DNA from: CAZBRS01 sp964494475
GTDB lineage: Bacteria; Myxococcota_A; UBA9042; CAZBRS01
NCBI GenBank assembly: GCA_964494475.1
Contig: CAZBRS010000041.1
Coordinates: 1 to 55,772 of the forward strand
DNA: 55,772 nt
Reading direction: 5' to 3'
In this document: positions 40,318-52,516 of the stretch, one piece after another
Numbering within the stretch: the stretch's first letter is position 1
How the letters are laid out: every line of letters begins with the position of its first letter
Notes under the pieces: model-generated
The model's input: the letters and a program-made list of their open reading frames with translations, nothing else
What the model was told of the DNA's origin: nothing
The model's database searches: none
Translations under genes and position numbers: made by a program

Positions 40318-42180
40318 ATGGTGAGGGAAGCGCTGGTTCCGGCGGCGGGGCGCGGTTCGAGGCTCGATCGGCCGGGCACCCCCAAGCCGCTGGTCGACGT
40401 GGGGGGCCTGCCGCTCGTGGTGCGCGTGCTGAAGCAGTTGGAGGCCGCGGGCGTGGAGCGCGCGGTGGTGGTCACCGGGTACCGGCGGCGCGAGGTGGTG
40501 CGCGCGCTCACGTACCACCCCGAGCTCTCGCTCGAGGTCGAGCTGGTCGAGCACGCCGGGTGGCGCGACGGGCTGGCGTCGTCGCTGCTCGCGGCGCGGG
40601 ACCGCATGACGGGGCCGTTCCTCCTGGCCATGGCCGACCACGTGTTCGACGACGCGCTGGTGCGGCGCCTGGCCTCCGAGCCCATCGAGCCCGCGGGGTT
40701 GGTGGCGCTGGTCGAGGAGCGCGCCGAGGCCGTGTACGACGCGGAGGCCGCCGTGAAGCTCCGGCGCGACGGGGCGCGCGTGGTGGCCGCGGGCCGCGGG
40801 CTGCCGGTCTGGGACGCGGTCGACGCGGGGCTGTTCCTGGCCACGCCGGAGCTGTTCGACGCGTTGGCCGCGGTGGTGCGGCCCGGGCACGAGGTGGACC
40901 TGACCGAGGCGGTCGATCGCCTGGGCCGTGCGGGGCGCGTGCGCTCGGTGGCCACGGCGGGCCTGGCCTGGGACGACGTGGACACGCCGGCCGCACTGGT
41001 GCACGCCGAGGCGCGGCTGCGGCGCACGAAGCGAGCGCTCAAGCTGCGCCCGGCCCGGGGGCCGGAGGAGGTGCCGCCCGCCTACCGCTTCACCACCGGA
41101 CGCCCGGTCGACACCGAGATCGTGGTGGGGCACGGCCTGGTGGCGAACCCCGCGCGCACCACGTTCATCCCGGCCGAGAGCGCCTCGTCGCCGGTGTTCG
41201 TGTTCACCGACGAGACCGTGAACCGGCTGTACGGCGACGGGCTGGTGGGCGGTCTGCAGGCCGAGGGCTACGACGTGCACCGCCTGGTCATGGCCGACGG
41301 CGAGGAGTCGAAGACCCTGGCGAACTACGTGCACGTGGTCGAGCGCGTGCTGGCGCGCGGCATCGACGAGCGCTCGGTGCTCGTGTCGCTCGGCGGCGGC
41401 GCCGTGTGCAACGTGTGCGGGCTGGTGGCGTCCACGCTCTACCGGGGCATCAGCCTCGTGCACGCCCCCACCACCCTCATGGCCCAGGGCGACGCCGCCA
41501 TCAGCCACAAGCAGGGCGTCAACGGCGCGCGGGGCAAGAACCAGGTGGGCAGCTACTACGCGCCGCGGCGCATCGTGGTCGATCTCGACACCCTGCAGAC
41601 CCTCGACGACCGCTGGCTCGAGGACGGGCTGGCCGAGGCGCTGAAGCACGCGTTGGGTCAGGACGCCGGGTACCTCGACTTCTTCCTGTCGCACGACGGC
41701 AGCGTGCGCGACCCCGACTTCCTCGAGCGCGTCGTGCGCACCAACATTGGCCTCAAGTGCGCCCTCATGGCCGTCGACCCCAAGGAGCACGCCGAGGGCA
41801 TGGTGCTGCAGTACGGCCACACCGTGGGCCACCCCGTCGAGTACCTCTCGGGCTACTCCCTCGGTCACGGCCAGGCGGTGGCCATCGGCATGATGGTGGC
41901 GGCGCGGGTGTCCCGGCTGCTCGGCGCGTGCGACGACGGCCTGGTCGAACTGCACCGCAGCGTGCTCGCGAAGTACCACCTGCCCACGAGCATCCCGCGC
42001 GGCGTGCAGGTGGCCGACGTGCAGGACGCGCTGCGCACGAACAAGCGCTTCCTGGTCGAGGGGACGCGCATGGCCCTGGTCGGCGAGCCCGGGCGCCTGT
42101 GGAGCGTGGACGGCGACTACGCCATCCCCGTGTCGGACGGCGTGCTCGAACGCGCGATCCGCGAGACGATGGAGGGCTGA
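40318..42180 (+). CDS. Nucleotidyltransferase fused to a 2-deoxy-scyllo-inosose-synthase-like sugar-phosphate cyclase
   Basis: 620 residues. Residues 1-235 are an NTP-transferase (GT-A/Rossmann-like) domain: VPAAGRGSRLDRPGTPKPLV, with the GxGxR-KP nucleotide-binding signature, MADHVFDDALV with the metal Asp, and TAGLAWDDVDTPAAL. Residues about 255-620 are a dehydroquinate-synthase-superfamily domain: SLGGGAVCNVCGLVASTLYR, HAPTTLMAQGDAAISHKQGV (H382, D392, K398), then GKNQVGSYYAPRR. The HKQxVN...KNxxGxYYxP pattern is that of 2-deoxy-scyllo-inosose synthases rather than true dehydroquinate synthase. Zn ligands are visible at E440, in YGHTVGH (H501/H505) and in GHGQA (H517). Proposed role: cyclise a sugar phosphate and activate a cyclitol phosphate with an NMP. 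Substrate not known. Confidence 0.8.
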   Translation: MVREALVPAAGRGSRLDRPGTPKPLVDVGGLPLVVRVLKQLEAAGVERAVVVTGYRRREVVRALTYHPELSLEVELVEHAGWRDGLASSLLAARDRMTGPFLLAMADHVFDDALVRRLASEPIEPAGLVALVEERAEAVYDAEAAVKLRRDGARVVAAGRGLPVWDAVDAGLFLATPELFDALAAVVRPGHEVDLTEAVDRLGRAGRVRSVATAGLAWDDVDTPAALVHAEARLRRTKRALKLRPARGPEEVPPAYRFTTGRPVDTEIVVGHGLVANPARTTFIPAESASSPVFVFTDETVNRLYGDGLVGGLQAEGYDVHRLVMADGEESKTLANYVHVVERVLARGIDERSVLVSLGGGAVCNVCGLVASTLYRGISLVHAPTTLMAQGDAAISHKQGVNGARGKNQVGSYYAPRRIVVDLDTLQTLDDRWLEDGLAEALKHALGQDAGYLDFFLSHDGSVRDPDFLERVVRTNIGLKCALMAVDPKEHAEGMVLQYGHTVGHPVEYLSGYSLGHGQAVAIGMMVAARVSRLLGACDDGLVELHRSVLAKYHLPTSIPRGVQVADVQDALRTNKRFLVEGTRMALVGEPGRLWSVDGDYAIPVSDGVLERAIRETMEG

Positions 42181-42182
42181 CG

Positions 42183-42932
42183 ATGCGAACGGCGATCATC
42201 ACGGGTGCGGGCGACGGGATCGGGCGCGCGACGGCCAGGCGGCTCTCGCGCGACGGGATGCGCGTGGTCGCGGTCGGGAGGACGGGGGCCACGCTCAGGG
42301 CGCTCGTGGACGAGCTGCGCCGGGGGGGAGGGGTCGCGGACGCGGTGGAAGCGGACGTGACCGACCCCGTGGCGCTCCGTCGGGCGCTCGATTCCGTGGG
42401 CGGGGACCGGGTGGACGTGCTGGTGGCGAACGCCGGGGTGTGCGCCCGCGCCCGGCTGGACGACGCCGACGCCGACGACGTGTGGGCGAACGTGCTGGGG
42501 GTGAACCTCGACGGGGCCTGGAACACGCTGCGGGCGGTGGGGCCGCGTCTTGGCGCCGGCGGGCGGGTGGTGCTGGTCTCGAGCGGCCTCGGGCAGCGGG
42601 GCAGGGCGGGCTACGCGGCCTACTGCGCAGCGAAGCACGGGGTGCTGGGCCTGGTGCGCGCGCTGGCCCCCGAGCTCGCGCCCCGCGGCGTGACGGTGAA
42701 CGCGGTCTGCCCGGGCTGGGTCGACACGCGCATGGCGGCGGGCGACCTCGAGCGCTCGGCGCGCGAGCGGGGCACGACCGCCGAGCTCGAGCGCGCCGAG
42801 GCCGTCGCAGCCATCCCCATCGGGCGGTTCGTGGCGCCGGAGGAGGTGGCCGACCTGATCGCGTTCCTGGCGTCACCCGGAGCGGCGGCCGTCACGGGTC
42901 AGGCGTACCCGATCTCGGGGGGGGAGTTCTAG
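42183..42932 (+). CDS. Short-chain dehydrogenase/reductase
   Basis: 249 residues. Classical SDR: cofactor motif TGAGDGIG (7-14), NAG at 83-85, catalytic Ser near 133-134 (VLVSSG), Tyr147 and Lys151 (YCAAK), and NAVCPGWVDTRMA. An Arg after the second beta strand (AVGRTG) suggests NADP(H) preference. It starts 2 bp after the fused nucleotidyltransferase-cyclase and ends 2 bp before the PfkB kinase, so it most likely reduces or oxidises the ring carbonyl made by the cyclase (inference). Confidence 0.9.
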   Translation: MRTAIITGAGDGIGRATARRLSRDGMRVVAVGRTGATLRALVDELRRGGGVADAVEADVTDPVALRRALDSVGGDRVDVLVANAGVCARARLDDADADDVWANVLGVNLDGAWNTLRAVGPRLGAGGRVVLVSSGLGQRGRAGYAAYCAAKHGVLGLVRALAPELAPRGVTVNAVCPGWVDTRMAAGDLERSARERGTTAELERAEAVAAIPIGRFVAPEEVADLIAFLASPGAAAVTGQAYPISGGEF

Positions 42933-42934
42933 CC

Positions 42935-43759
42935 ATGGAAACGCTCTGTGTAGGCCACACGACCCTGGATCGGTACGGCGAGGACCTGCTGCCCGGCGGC
43001 AGCGCGTGGTACGGCGCGCGCGTGCTCCACGCCCTGGGGGCCCGCTCGACCCTGGTCACCTCCGTGGGGCGCGACTTCGCGGGGCACGAGGCCGCCTTCG
43101 CGGGGCTCGACGCGCGCGTGGTCCGCTCCGAGCAGACCACGTTGTTCACGAACACCTACCCCGGCGGACGTCGTGTGCAGCTGATCGAGACCGAGAGCGC
43201 GGCGTTGCCCGGTCGGTCGTGCGATTCGCGGGTGGACGTCGCGTTCCTGGCGCCGGTGTTCGGCGAGGTCGACCTGGCGGCGTGGCTGCCGTTCGTGCGG
43301 GGCAGCGCGCGCGTCGTGGGGGTGGGCTGCCAGGGCTGGCTGAAGCGCCGCGGCGAGCCGGTGCCCGGGCGCCCGGGCGTGTTCACGGTCGTGCCGGCCG
43401 AGTGGCCTCCGGCGCCCGAGGCCCTGGCCGGCGTCGACGTGGCGTGCCTCAGCGAGGAGGACGTGCGGGGGCGCGAGGCCCTGCTGGAGCGCATCACGGC
43501 CGCCGTGCCGCTGGTGGCCTTCACGCTCGGCGCGCGCGGCTGCCTGCTGCTCGAGGGGGGCCACGAGGTGCACGTGCCCGCGTTCCCGGCGGTCGAGGTC
43601 GACCCCACCGGCGCGGGCGACACCTTCGCCTCGGCGCTGCTCTTCGGCCTGGCGAGCGGCCTCGAGCCCGTCGACGCCGCGACGTCGGCCGCCCGCGTGG
43701 CCGCGCTGATCGTCGAAGCCCGCGGGGGCGAGGGGTTGGCCGCCGTCTCCCGGTCCTGA
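42935..43759 (+). CDS. PfkB-family carbohydrate kinase
   Basis: 274 residues. Ribokinase-like fold: GGSAWYGARVLHALGARSTL (substrate lid and GG motif) and the C-terminal signature DPTGAGDTFASALLFGLASG, with the catalytic Asp and anion hole GAGD at about residues 225-228. TLGARGCLLLEGG is also typical. Third gene of the compact cluster; would phosphorylate a sugar or cyclitol, comparable to the cyclitol kinases in validamycin/acarbose-type pathways. The middle is shorter than ribokinase. Substrate unknown. Confidence 0.85.
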   Translation: METLCVGHTTLDRYGEDLLPGGSAWYGARVLHALGARSTLVTSVGRDFAGHEAAFAGLDARVVRSEQTTLFTNTYPGGRRVQLIETESAALPGRSCDSRVDVAFLAPVFGEVDLAAWLPFVRGSARVVGVGCQGWLKRRGEPVPGRPGVFTVVPAEWPPAPEALAGVDVACLSEEDVRGREALLERITAAVPLVAFTLGARGCLLLEGGHEVHVPAFPAVEVDPTGAGDTFASALLFGLASGLEPVDAATSAARVAALIVEARGGEGLAAVSRS

Positions 43760-43776
43760 CGGGCCGGCGTGCGCGT

Positions 43777-43805
43777 TGACGCTGGCCGCCGGCGCCTGTA
43801 GAATC
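43777..43805 (+). promoter_or_regulatory. Sigma-70-like promoter of the MopE/LamG lipoprotein gene
   Basis: TTGACG at 43777-43782 and TAGAAT ending at about 43805 (spacing 16-17 bp), followed by CAGGAG before the ATG at 43834. It falls directly after the PfkB stop codon. Confidence 0.5.
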
Positions 43806-43833
43806 GCGCCCGTCCTGAAGCCAGGAGTATAGG

Positions 43834-47946
<4,113 letters not shown>

Positions 47947-48066
47947 AGCCCTTGACATCCCGGGGTCCGAGCCCAATTTGAGTACGTGTCAACTGACGTG
48001 AGGCCCAGGTCATGACTCGCTTCATGCTCCCCCGCGTCGCACACTGCTGCGGCGGCTCGTAGCTGT

Positions 48067-48107
48067 GGGGAGGGGTGACGAGCCTTCGAGCTCCGATGCC
48101 CCTCCCC
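48067..48107. terminator. Long hairpin between the surface lipoprotein and the oxidoreductase
   Basis: GGGGAGGGG (48067-48075) pairs perfectly with CCCCTCCCC (48099-48107), with a smaller GAGC/GCTC stem inside. No T-tract follows, so it is either a Rho-assisted terminator or a 5' leader structure of the oxidoreductase gene. The 222-bp gap also holds an isolated TTGACA at 47952-47957 without a clear -10. Confidence 0.35.
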
Positions 48108-48168
48108 GCTCGCTACCCCCCGCGCTCCCCGCTCCGCTCCTCCCTCTCCGACCACAGCAAGGATCACC

Positions 48169-49149
48169 ATGACGACGCCTGAGCTGCGCTGGGGTGTGCT
48201 GGGGTGCGCCTCCATCGCCAACGCCTTGATCCCGGCCATCCGGGCCGTGCCCGGCAACCGCGTCGAGGCCGTCGCCAGCCGCTCTCCCGACAAGGCCCGC
48301 GCCTTCGCCGAGGCCTGGGGCCTGCCGAAGGCCTTCGGCTCGTACGCCGATCTGCTGGCCTCGGGGGTGGTCGACGTGATCTACAACCCGCTGCCCAACT
48401 CGTTGCACGCCGAGTGGACGGTGCGGGCCCTCGAGGCCGGGTTGCCGGTGCTGTGCGAGAAGCCCCTCACGGTCACGGCGGCCGAGGCCCGTGGGGTGGC
48501 CGAGGCGTCGGCGCGCACGGGGGTGCCGGCCGCCGAGGCCGTCATGTACCGCTTTCACCCGCTGTACGAGGCCCTCACGCGCGCCCTGGCCGAGGGTGTG
48601 ATCGGCGACCTGACGGCCGCGGCGGCGCGCTTCACCTTCCGGCTCGACGACCGCTCCCAGGTGCCCGCGGCTGCGCTGCTCGGTGGCGGCGCCCTGCTCG
48701 ACGTGGGCACGTATCCGGTGACGCTCCTGCGGTGGATCTTCGGGGCGGAGCCCACCCGAGTGACCGCCAACGGGCGCTTCACGCTCGTCGACGACACGGT
48801 GGTCGGGCTGCTCGAGTTTCCGAACGGCGGCACGGGCACCCTCGAGGTCTCGATCGAGAGCGAGGAGCGTCAGAGCGCCGAGCTCACGGGCACGAAGGGC
48901 GCCATCTTCCTCGACCGGCCCTGGTTCCCCGGGCGCGAGGGCGCCGGCTACCGCCTGCTGCGCGACGGGCACGAGACCTTCGTCCCCGTGCCGGGGGGCG
49001 ACGGCTACGAGCTCGAGGTGGCCGACTTCGCCGAGGTGGTGCGCACGGGCCGCCCGCCGCGCTTCGGCCTCGACGACAGCGTCGCCACCATGGCCGTGCT
49101 CGACGCGCTCCGGGGATCGGCCTGCGTCACGCGTAGCACGTGCGGTTGA
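48169..49149 (+). CDS. Gfo/Idh/MocA-family NAD(P)-dependent oxidoreductase
   Basis: 326 residues. N-terminal Rossmann fold WGVLGCASIANALIPAIRAV, then VYNPLPNSLHAEW-like segment (IYNPLPNSLHAEW) and the family motif LCEKPLTVTAAEARG, with the Lys of EKP in the active site. C-terminal alpha/beta domain has MYRFHPLYEALTRAL and GGGALLDVGTYPVTLLRWIF, with the catalytic Asp/Tyr positions. Resembles dehydrogenases acting on cyclic sugars or trans-dihydrodiols. ATG 48169 follows AGCAAGGA. Its last 23 bp overlap the convergent glycyl radical enzyme gene. Substrate unknown; could work on cyclitols from the upstream cluster, but this is a guess. Confidence 0.85.
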   Translation: MTTPELRWGVLGCASIANALIPAIRAVPGNRVEAVASRSPDKARAFAEAWGLPKAFGSYADLLASGVVDVIYNPLPNSLHAEWTVRALEAGLPVLCEKPLTVTAAEARGVAEASARTGVPAAEAVMYRFHPLYEALTRALAEGVIGDLTAAAARFTFRLDDRSQVPAAALLGGGALLDVGTYPVTLLRWIFGAEPTRVTANGRFTLVDDTVVGLLEFPNGGTGTLEVSIESEERQSAELTGTKGAIFLDRPWFPGREGAGYRLLRDGHETFVPVPGGDGYELEVADFAEVVRTGRPPRFGLDDSVATMAVLDALRGSACVTRSTCG

Positions 49150-52100
49150 TGATGATCTTCTTCAGATCGTCGGACAGGTGATTGAAGTAGGCGCAGTAGC
49201 CGGCCACGCGCACCAGCAGGTTCGGGTACTTCTCGGGGTGCTCGTAGGCATCGAGCAGGATCTCGCGGTTCAGCACGTTCGGCTGGAACTGCATGCCTCC
49301 CTTCTCGAAGAAGGTGCGGAAGATGCCCGCGAGGTTCTTCACGCCGCTGGGGCCCGGGAACAAGGCGGCGTCGATGGTGAACGTGACGGTGGTGCCGTTC
49401 GGCGCGTACGCCGCGAAGTCGACGTCGGCCACGGCGTTCAGGGCCGACAGCAGGTCGTTGGCCGGCATGCCGTAGTGGGGCGTCACGCTGTTGGCGAGGG
49501 GCGTGCCCTTCCGCCGCCCCGAGGGTAGGGCGGGCGTCTTCTTGCCGTACACGTCGCTCACGTTCAGCGCGTAGTAGCCGGCGGCGTAGAGGCCGTTTCG
49601 CGGACAGCCGGGCACCTGCTTCAGGGCGTTCACGTAGATCTGCATCGTCCGGTTCACCCAGCGGGCGGCGTCCTTCGAGTCGTCGGCTCCGAACTTCGGC
49701 ACCGCCAGCAGCGCGTCGCGGATTGTCTGGCCGCGCTCGCCCTCGAAGTCGTGCTCCAGGGCGTGGAGCACGTCGGCGAGCGGAAACTGCTTCCCCTCGA
49801 AGACCACCTGCTCGAGGGCATGCAGCGAGTCGGCCACGTCGGTGATGCCCACGGCCTGCACGCCGCTGCTGTTCAGCCGGGCGCCGCCTTCGTTCAGGTC
49901 CTTGCCGCAGGCGAGGCAGCCCCGCGAGAGCGACGAGGCCAGGGGCGTGGCGAAGTCTCTGCGGATTGCCGCTTCGATCTTCTGGTGATCGGCCAGGATG
50001 GCGGAGGCCAGGTGGTTCAAGCGCCGCTGGAAGCGCGCCAGCAGTTCGTCCATGCTCTCGGGCGGAGAGCGCCGCGGGGCCCTGGCCCGCTCGAAGCTGC
50101 CGCGGGCCTTCCCGTAGCCGGCCGTGATCCAGCGGGAGAGGGCCCCGCCCCCGCCGAAGTGGTATCCCACGAACTTGGTGGCCAGCTTCTCGAGCTGGTC
50201 GGGCAGGCCGAGGTTCCACAGGTCGTCCTCCTCGCCCCGCAAGGCCTGGAGGAACGGCAGGACCACGTTCATGTTGGCGCAGTCGGTGTTGCCGTAGTGG
50301 TCGTCGGAGGCGTTCGGTTCGACGCAGCCCACGATCGCGTAGTTGCGCGCGTCCTCGACGGCGGTGTCGTAGTGGCGCTGCAGGGTCTCGACGTAGACCT
50401 CATCGTTGTAGAGGGCCGGCATGGGCGCGCCGGTGAGGTAGACCTCGGCCAGCCGCTCCAGGTACTCGGGCGGGCTTCCCGGGTGGAGGCGCGCCGTCAT
50501 GTTCGCGGCGTAGGGCTGCAGCTCGCAGATGTCGAGCAACGCGTAGGTGAGATCGTTGGTGGCGTCCTTGCCGTCCTTGCCGAGGCCGCCCGCCGTGATG
50601 GTCTGGTCGGTCGACATGGTCTCGAAGAGCCGCCCTATCGCCAGGTAGGTGTCGCCGTCGCTGACGAGGACGGCCTCGTCCAGCTTGAGGACGAACAGGG
50701 CCAGCAGCTCCTTCGCCCGCTCGTAATCGAGGACTCCGGCGGCCCTGTCCCTCAGGTAATAGGGGTTCAGGATCTGGTCGAGGCGCCCCGGCGAGACCGC
50801 GTTCTCGAACGACTCGAGGCAGAGCGCGACGTGCAGGAACAGCATGCTCTGGAGCGCCTCGTGGTACGTGGCCGCGGGGTGCTTCGGCACGCGTCGGCAC
50901 ACGGCCTCCATGGCCTCCAACTCGCGGCGGCGGATCGGATCGGGCTCCTTGGCCCGGAGGTCGCGGAGGGCCTCGGCGTAGCGCAGGGCAAAGGCTTCGA
51001 GGGCCTGGAGGGCGATGATCGCGCCGTCGTACAGGGCCCGGTCGTTCGCCGGCCTTTCGCGGCGGGCTACCTCGAGCTCGCGGATCAGCCCCGTCGTTCC
51101 GAGCGCGAGCAGGCGCTCGTAGTTCACGATGAAGTGCGCGATCGACGCCAGGTTGTTGTTGAACCCGGTGCTCATGTCGGAGCTGCGGGCCAGGGACAGC
51201 AGGAAGTCCTTCGCGGACGAGTTGACCTTGGCGAAGAGGCTGTGCCGGAACCAGAACGGCGCGATGCGCAGGTAGAAGTCCAGCTTGTCCTTCCGGGAGC
51301 ACTGGAAGGGCACCGGCCTCTGGCGGTCGATCTGATAGAACGTGGACGCCAGGAGCGTGCCGCTGTGCTCCTCCCACGTCTGGCAGCCGCGGCGCTTCGA
51401 GGTGAAGTTGCCGACCAGCAGCTCGCCCGGGTAGACGATGACGGCCTTGTTCCGGAGGACGTACGCCAGGCGCTCGGCCCGGTGGAGGTGGCTCGGGCGG
51501 TCGAAGCCGTTCTTCCTGTAGTACTCGGTCTTCAGCCGGGCGACCTCGAGGCAGACGCTGTACCCGCTCCCGCGGATCGCGTCCTGGATGGCGTGCACCC
51601 GCGGCGTGAAGACGGCCTTGGGTCGGGGACTGTCGAGATCGACGCAGCTGGCCTGGATGCCGTGCCGAGCGAACTGCTCGATGGCGCTGCGGACGGCTCC
51701 CAGGGCCTGCTTGGGCTCGATGCCGAGCGACGGACGTTCCAGCCCCAGCTTGCGGGCCTTCTCTTCGTACATGGCGTGGACCTGGAGCAGCTCGATCGAC
51801 GCGTGACCGAGGCTCTTCAGCAGCTCGGCGGCCGATCGGACCCTCGCGTCGCTGTCGTTGACGCCGGGCACCATCACCATGCGGAACCGCACCGCGGCGC
51901 CGGATGCGACCAGGCGCCGGGCATTCGCGAGGATCCGGCGGCTGGACTGTCCCGTGACCTTCTTGTGCAGCAGGTCGTCGCCGACGAGCTTCAGATCGAC
52001 CAGGAACAGGTCGACGAAGGGAGCGACGCGCTCGACGTGCGTCCAGGGCACGTGCAGCGCGGTCTCGACCGCCACGTGCAGCTTTGCGGCTTTCAGGGCC

Positions 52101-52498
52101 GTCAGCAGGGGCCGCAGCGCGTCGGGCGATTGCAGCAGGGGCTCGCCGCCGGAGAGCGTCACGCCGCCGCCCGTGCGGGCGAAGAACTCACGGTCGCGCG
52201 ACACGAGCTCGACGATCTCGGCCACGGTGGGCTCGGTGGCGGTCGCCGGATCCGGGGTGAGCGAGAGCGCCTCGGGGTTCTGGCACCACGCGCACCGCAG
52301 CCCGCAACCCTGGAAGAAGATCGTCGACCGAACGCCCGGGCCGTCGTGCACGCAGGTGCGCTGGACCTTCACGACCCGCAGGTCGGCGGCTCGCGCGGCC
52401 GGGCCCCGATCTGGTTCTTCTCGCTCCGCTCGCCACATGTCCCCACCGTCTCGATCGACCACCCAAGGGAAGCCTACCGCAAACCGGGACCGAGGCAA
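49127..52498 (-). CDS. Single-chain fusion of a glycyl-radical-enzyme activase and a glycyl radical enzyme (pyruvate formate-lyase type)
   Basis: 1123 residues in one uninterrupted frame. Residues about 40-290 are a radical SAM activating enzyme: C65-x3-C69-x2-C72 (FFQGCGLRCAWCQNPE), SGGEP at 116-120 and VDLFLVDLKLVGDDLLHKKV; there is no inserted ferredoxin-like cluster. Residues about 300-1123 are the glycyl radical enzyme: N-terminal SGYSVCLEVARLKTEYYRKN, the catalytic Cys725 in AIVGCVEPN, and the glycyl-radical site VRVAGYCAY with Gly1100. Activase and enzyme are normally two separate proteins. The GCVEP motif fits eliminases, decarboxylases or lyases of the PFL-like superfamily; substrate unknown. 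ATG 52438 (residue 21) is a possible later start. Radical chemistry implies anaerobic or microaerobic use. The dyad at 52502-52516 may be its operator. Confidence 0.88.
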   Translation of the reverse strand: MPRSRFAVGFPWVVDRDGGDMWRAEREEPDRGPAARAADLRVVKVQRTCVHDGPGVRSTIFFQGCGLRCAWCQNPEALSLTPDPATATEPTVAEIVELVSRDREFFARTGGGVTLSGGEPLLQSPDALRPLLTALKAAKLHVAVETALHVPWTHVERVAPFVDLFLVDLKLVGDDLLHKKVTGQSSRRILANARRLVASGAAVRFRMVMVPGVNDSDARVRSAAELLKSLGHASIELLQVHAMYEEKARKLGLERPSLGIEPKQALGAVRSAIEQFARHGIQASCVDLDSPRPKAVFTPRVHAIQDAIRGSGYSVCLEVARLKTEYYRKNGFDRPSHLHRAERLAYVLRNKAVIVYPGELLVGNFTSKRRGCQTWEEHSGTLLASTFYQIDRQRPVPFQCSRKDKLDFYLRIAPFWFRHSLFAKVNSSAKDFLLSLARSSDMSTGFNNNLASIAHFIVNYERLLALGTTGLIRELEVARRERPANDRALYDGAIIALQALEAFALRYAEALRDLRAKEPDPIRRRELEAMEAVCRRVPKHPAATYHEALQSMLFLHVALCLESFENAVSPGRLDQILNPYYLRDRAAGVLDYERAKELLALFVLKLDEAVLVSDGDTYLAIGRLFETMSTDQTITAGGLGKDGKDATNDLTYALLDICELQPYAANMTARLHPGSPPEYLERLAEVYLTGAPMPALYNDEVYVETLQRHYDTAVEDARNYAIVGCVEPNASDDHYGNTDCANMNVVLPFLQALRGEEDDLWNLGLPDQLEKLATKFVGYHFGGGGALSRWITAGYGKARGSFERARAPRRSPPESMDELLARFQRRLNHLASAILADHQKIEAAIRRDFATPLASSLSRGCLACGKDLNEGGARLNSSGVQAVGITDVADSLHALEQVVFEGKQFPLADVLHALEHDFEGERGQTIRDALLAVPKFGADDSKDAARWVNRTMQIYVNALKQVPGCPRNGLYAAGYYALNVSDVYGKKTPALPSGRRKGTPLANSVTPHYGMPANDLLSALNAVADVDFAAYAPNGTTVTFTIDAALFPGPSGVKNLAGIFRTFFEKGGMQFQPNVLNREILLDAYEHPEKYPNLLVRVAGYCAYFNHLSDDLKKIIINRTCYA

Positions 52499-52501
52499 GC
52501 G

Positions 52502-52516
52502 AATTGTTGGACAATT
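52502..52516. promoter_or_regulatory. AT-rich dyad upstream of the activase-glycyl radical enzyme gene
   Basis: AATTGT-TGG-ACAATT is a perfect 6-bp-arm inverted repeat in very GC-rich DNA, located at the stop of the peptidase gene and just before the fusion gene. On the minus strand TTGCCT and TAGGCT, 16 bp apart, follow inside the first codons, favouring the internal start at 52438. A redox or Fnr/Rex-like repressor is possible but the motif is not a clear match. Confidence 0.35.

Noticed and set aside
40318..42180. Idea that the cyclase domain is an ordinary 3-dehydroquinate synthase (aroB)
   Set aside because: The KQxVN and KNxxGxYYxP motifs and the fused nucleotidyltransferase do not fit AroB, and no other shikimate gene is nearby.
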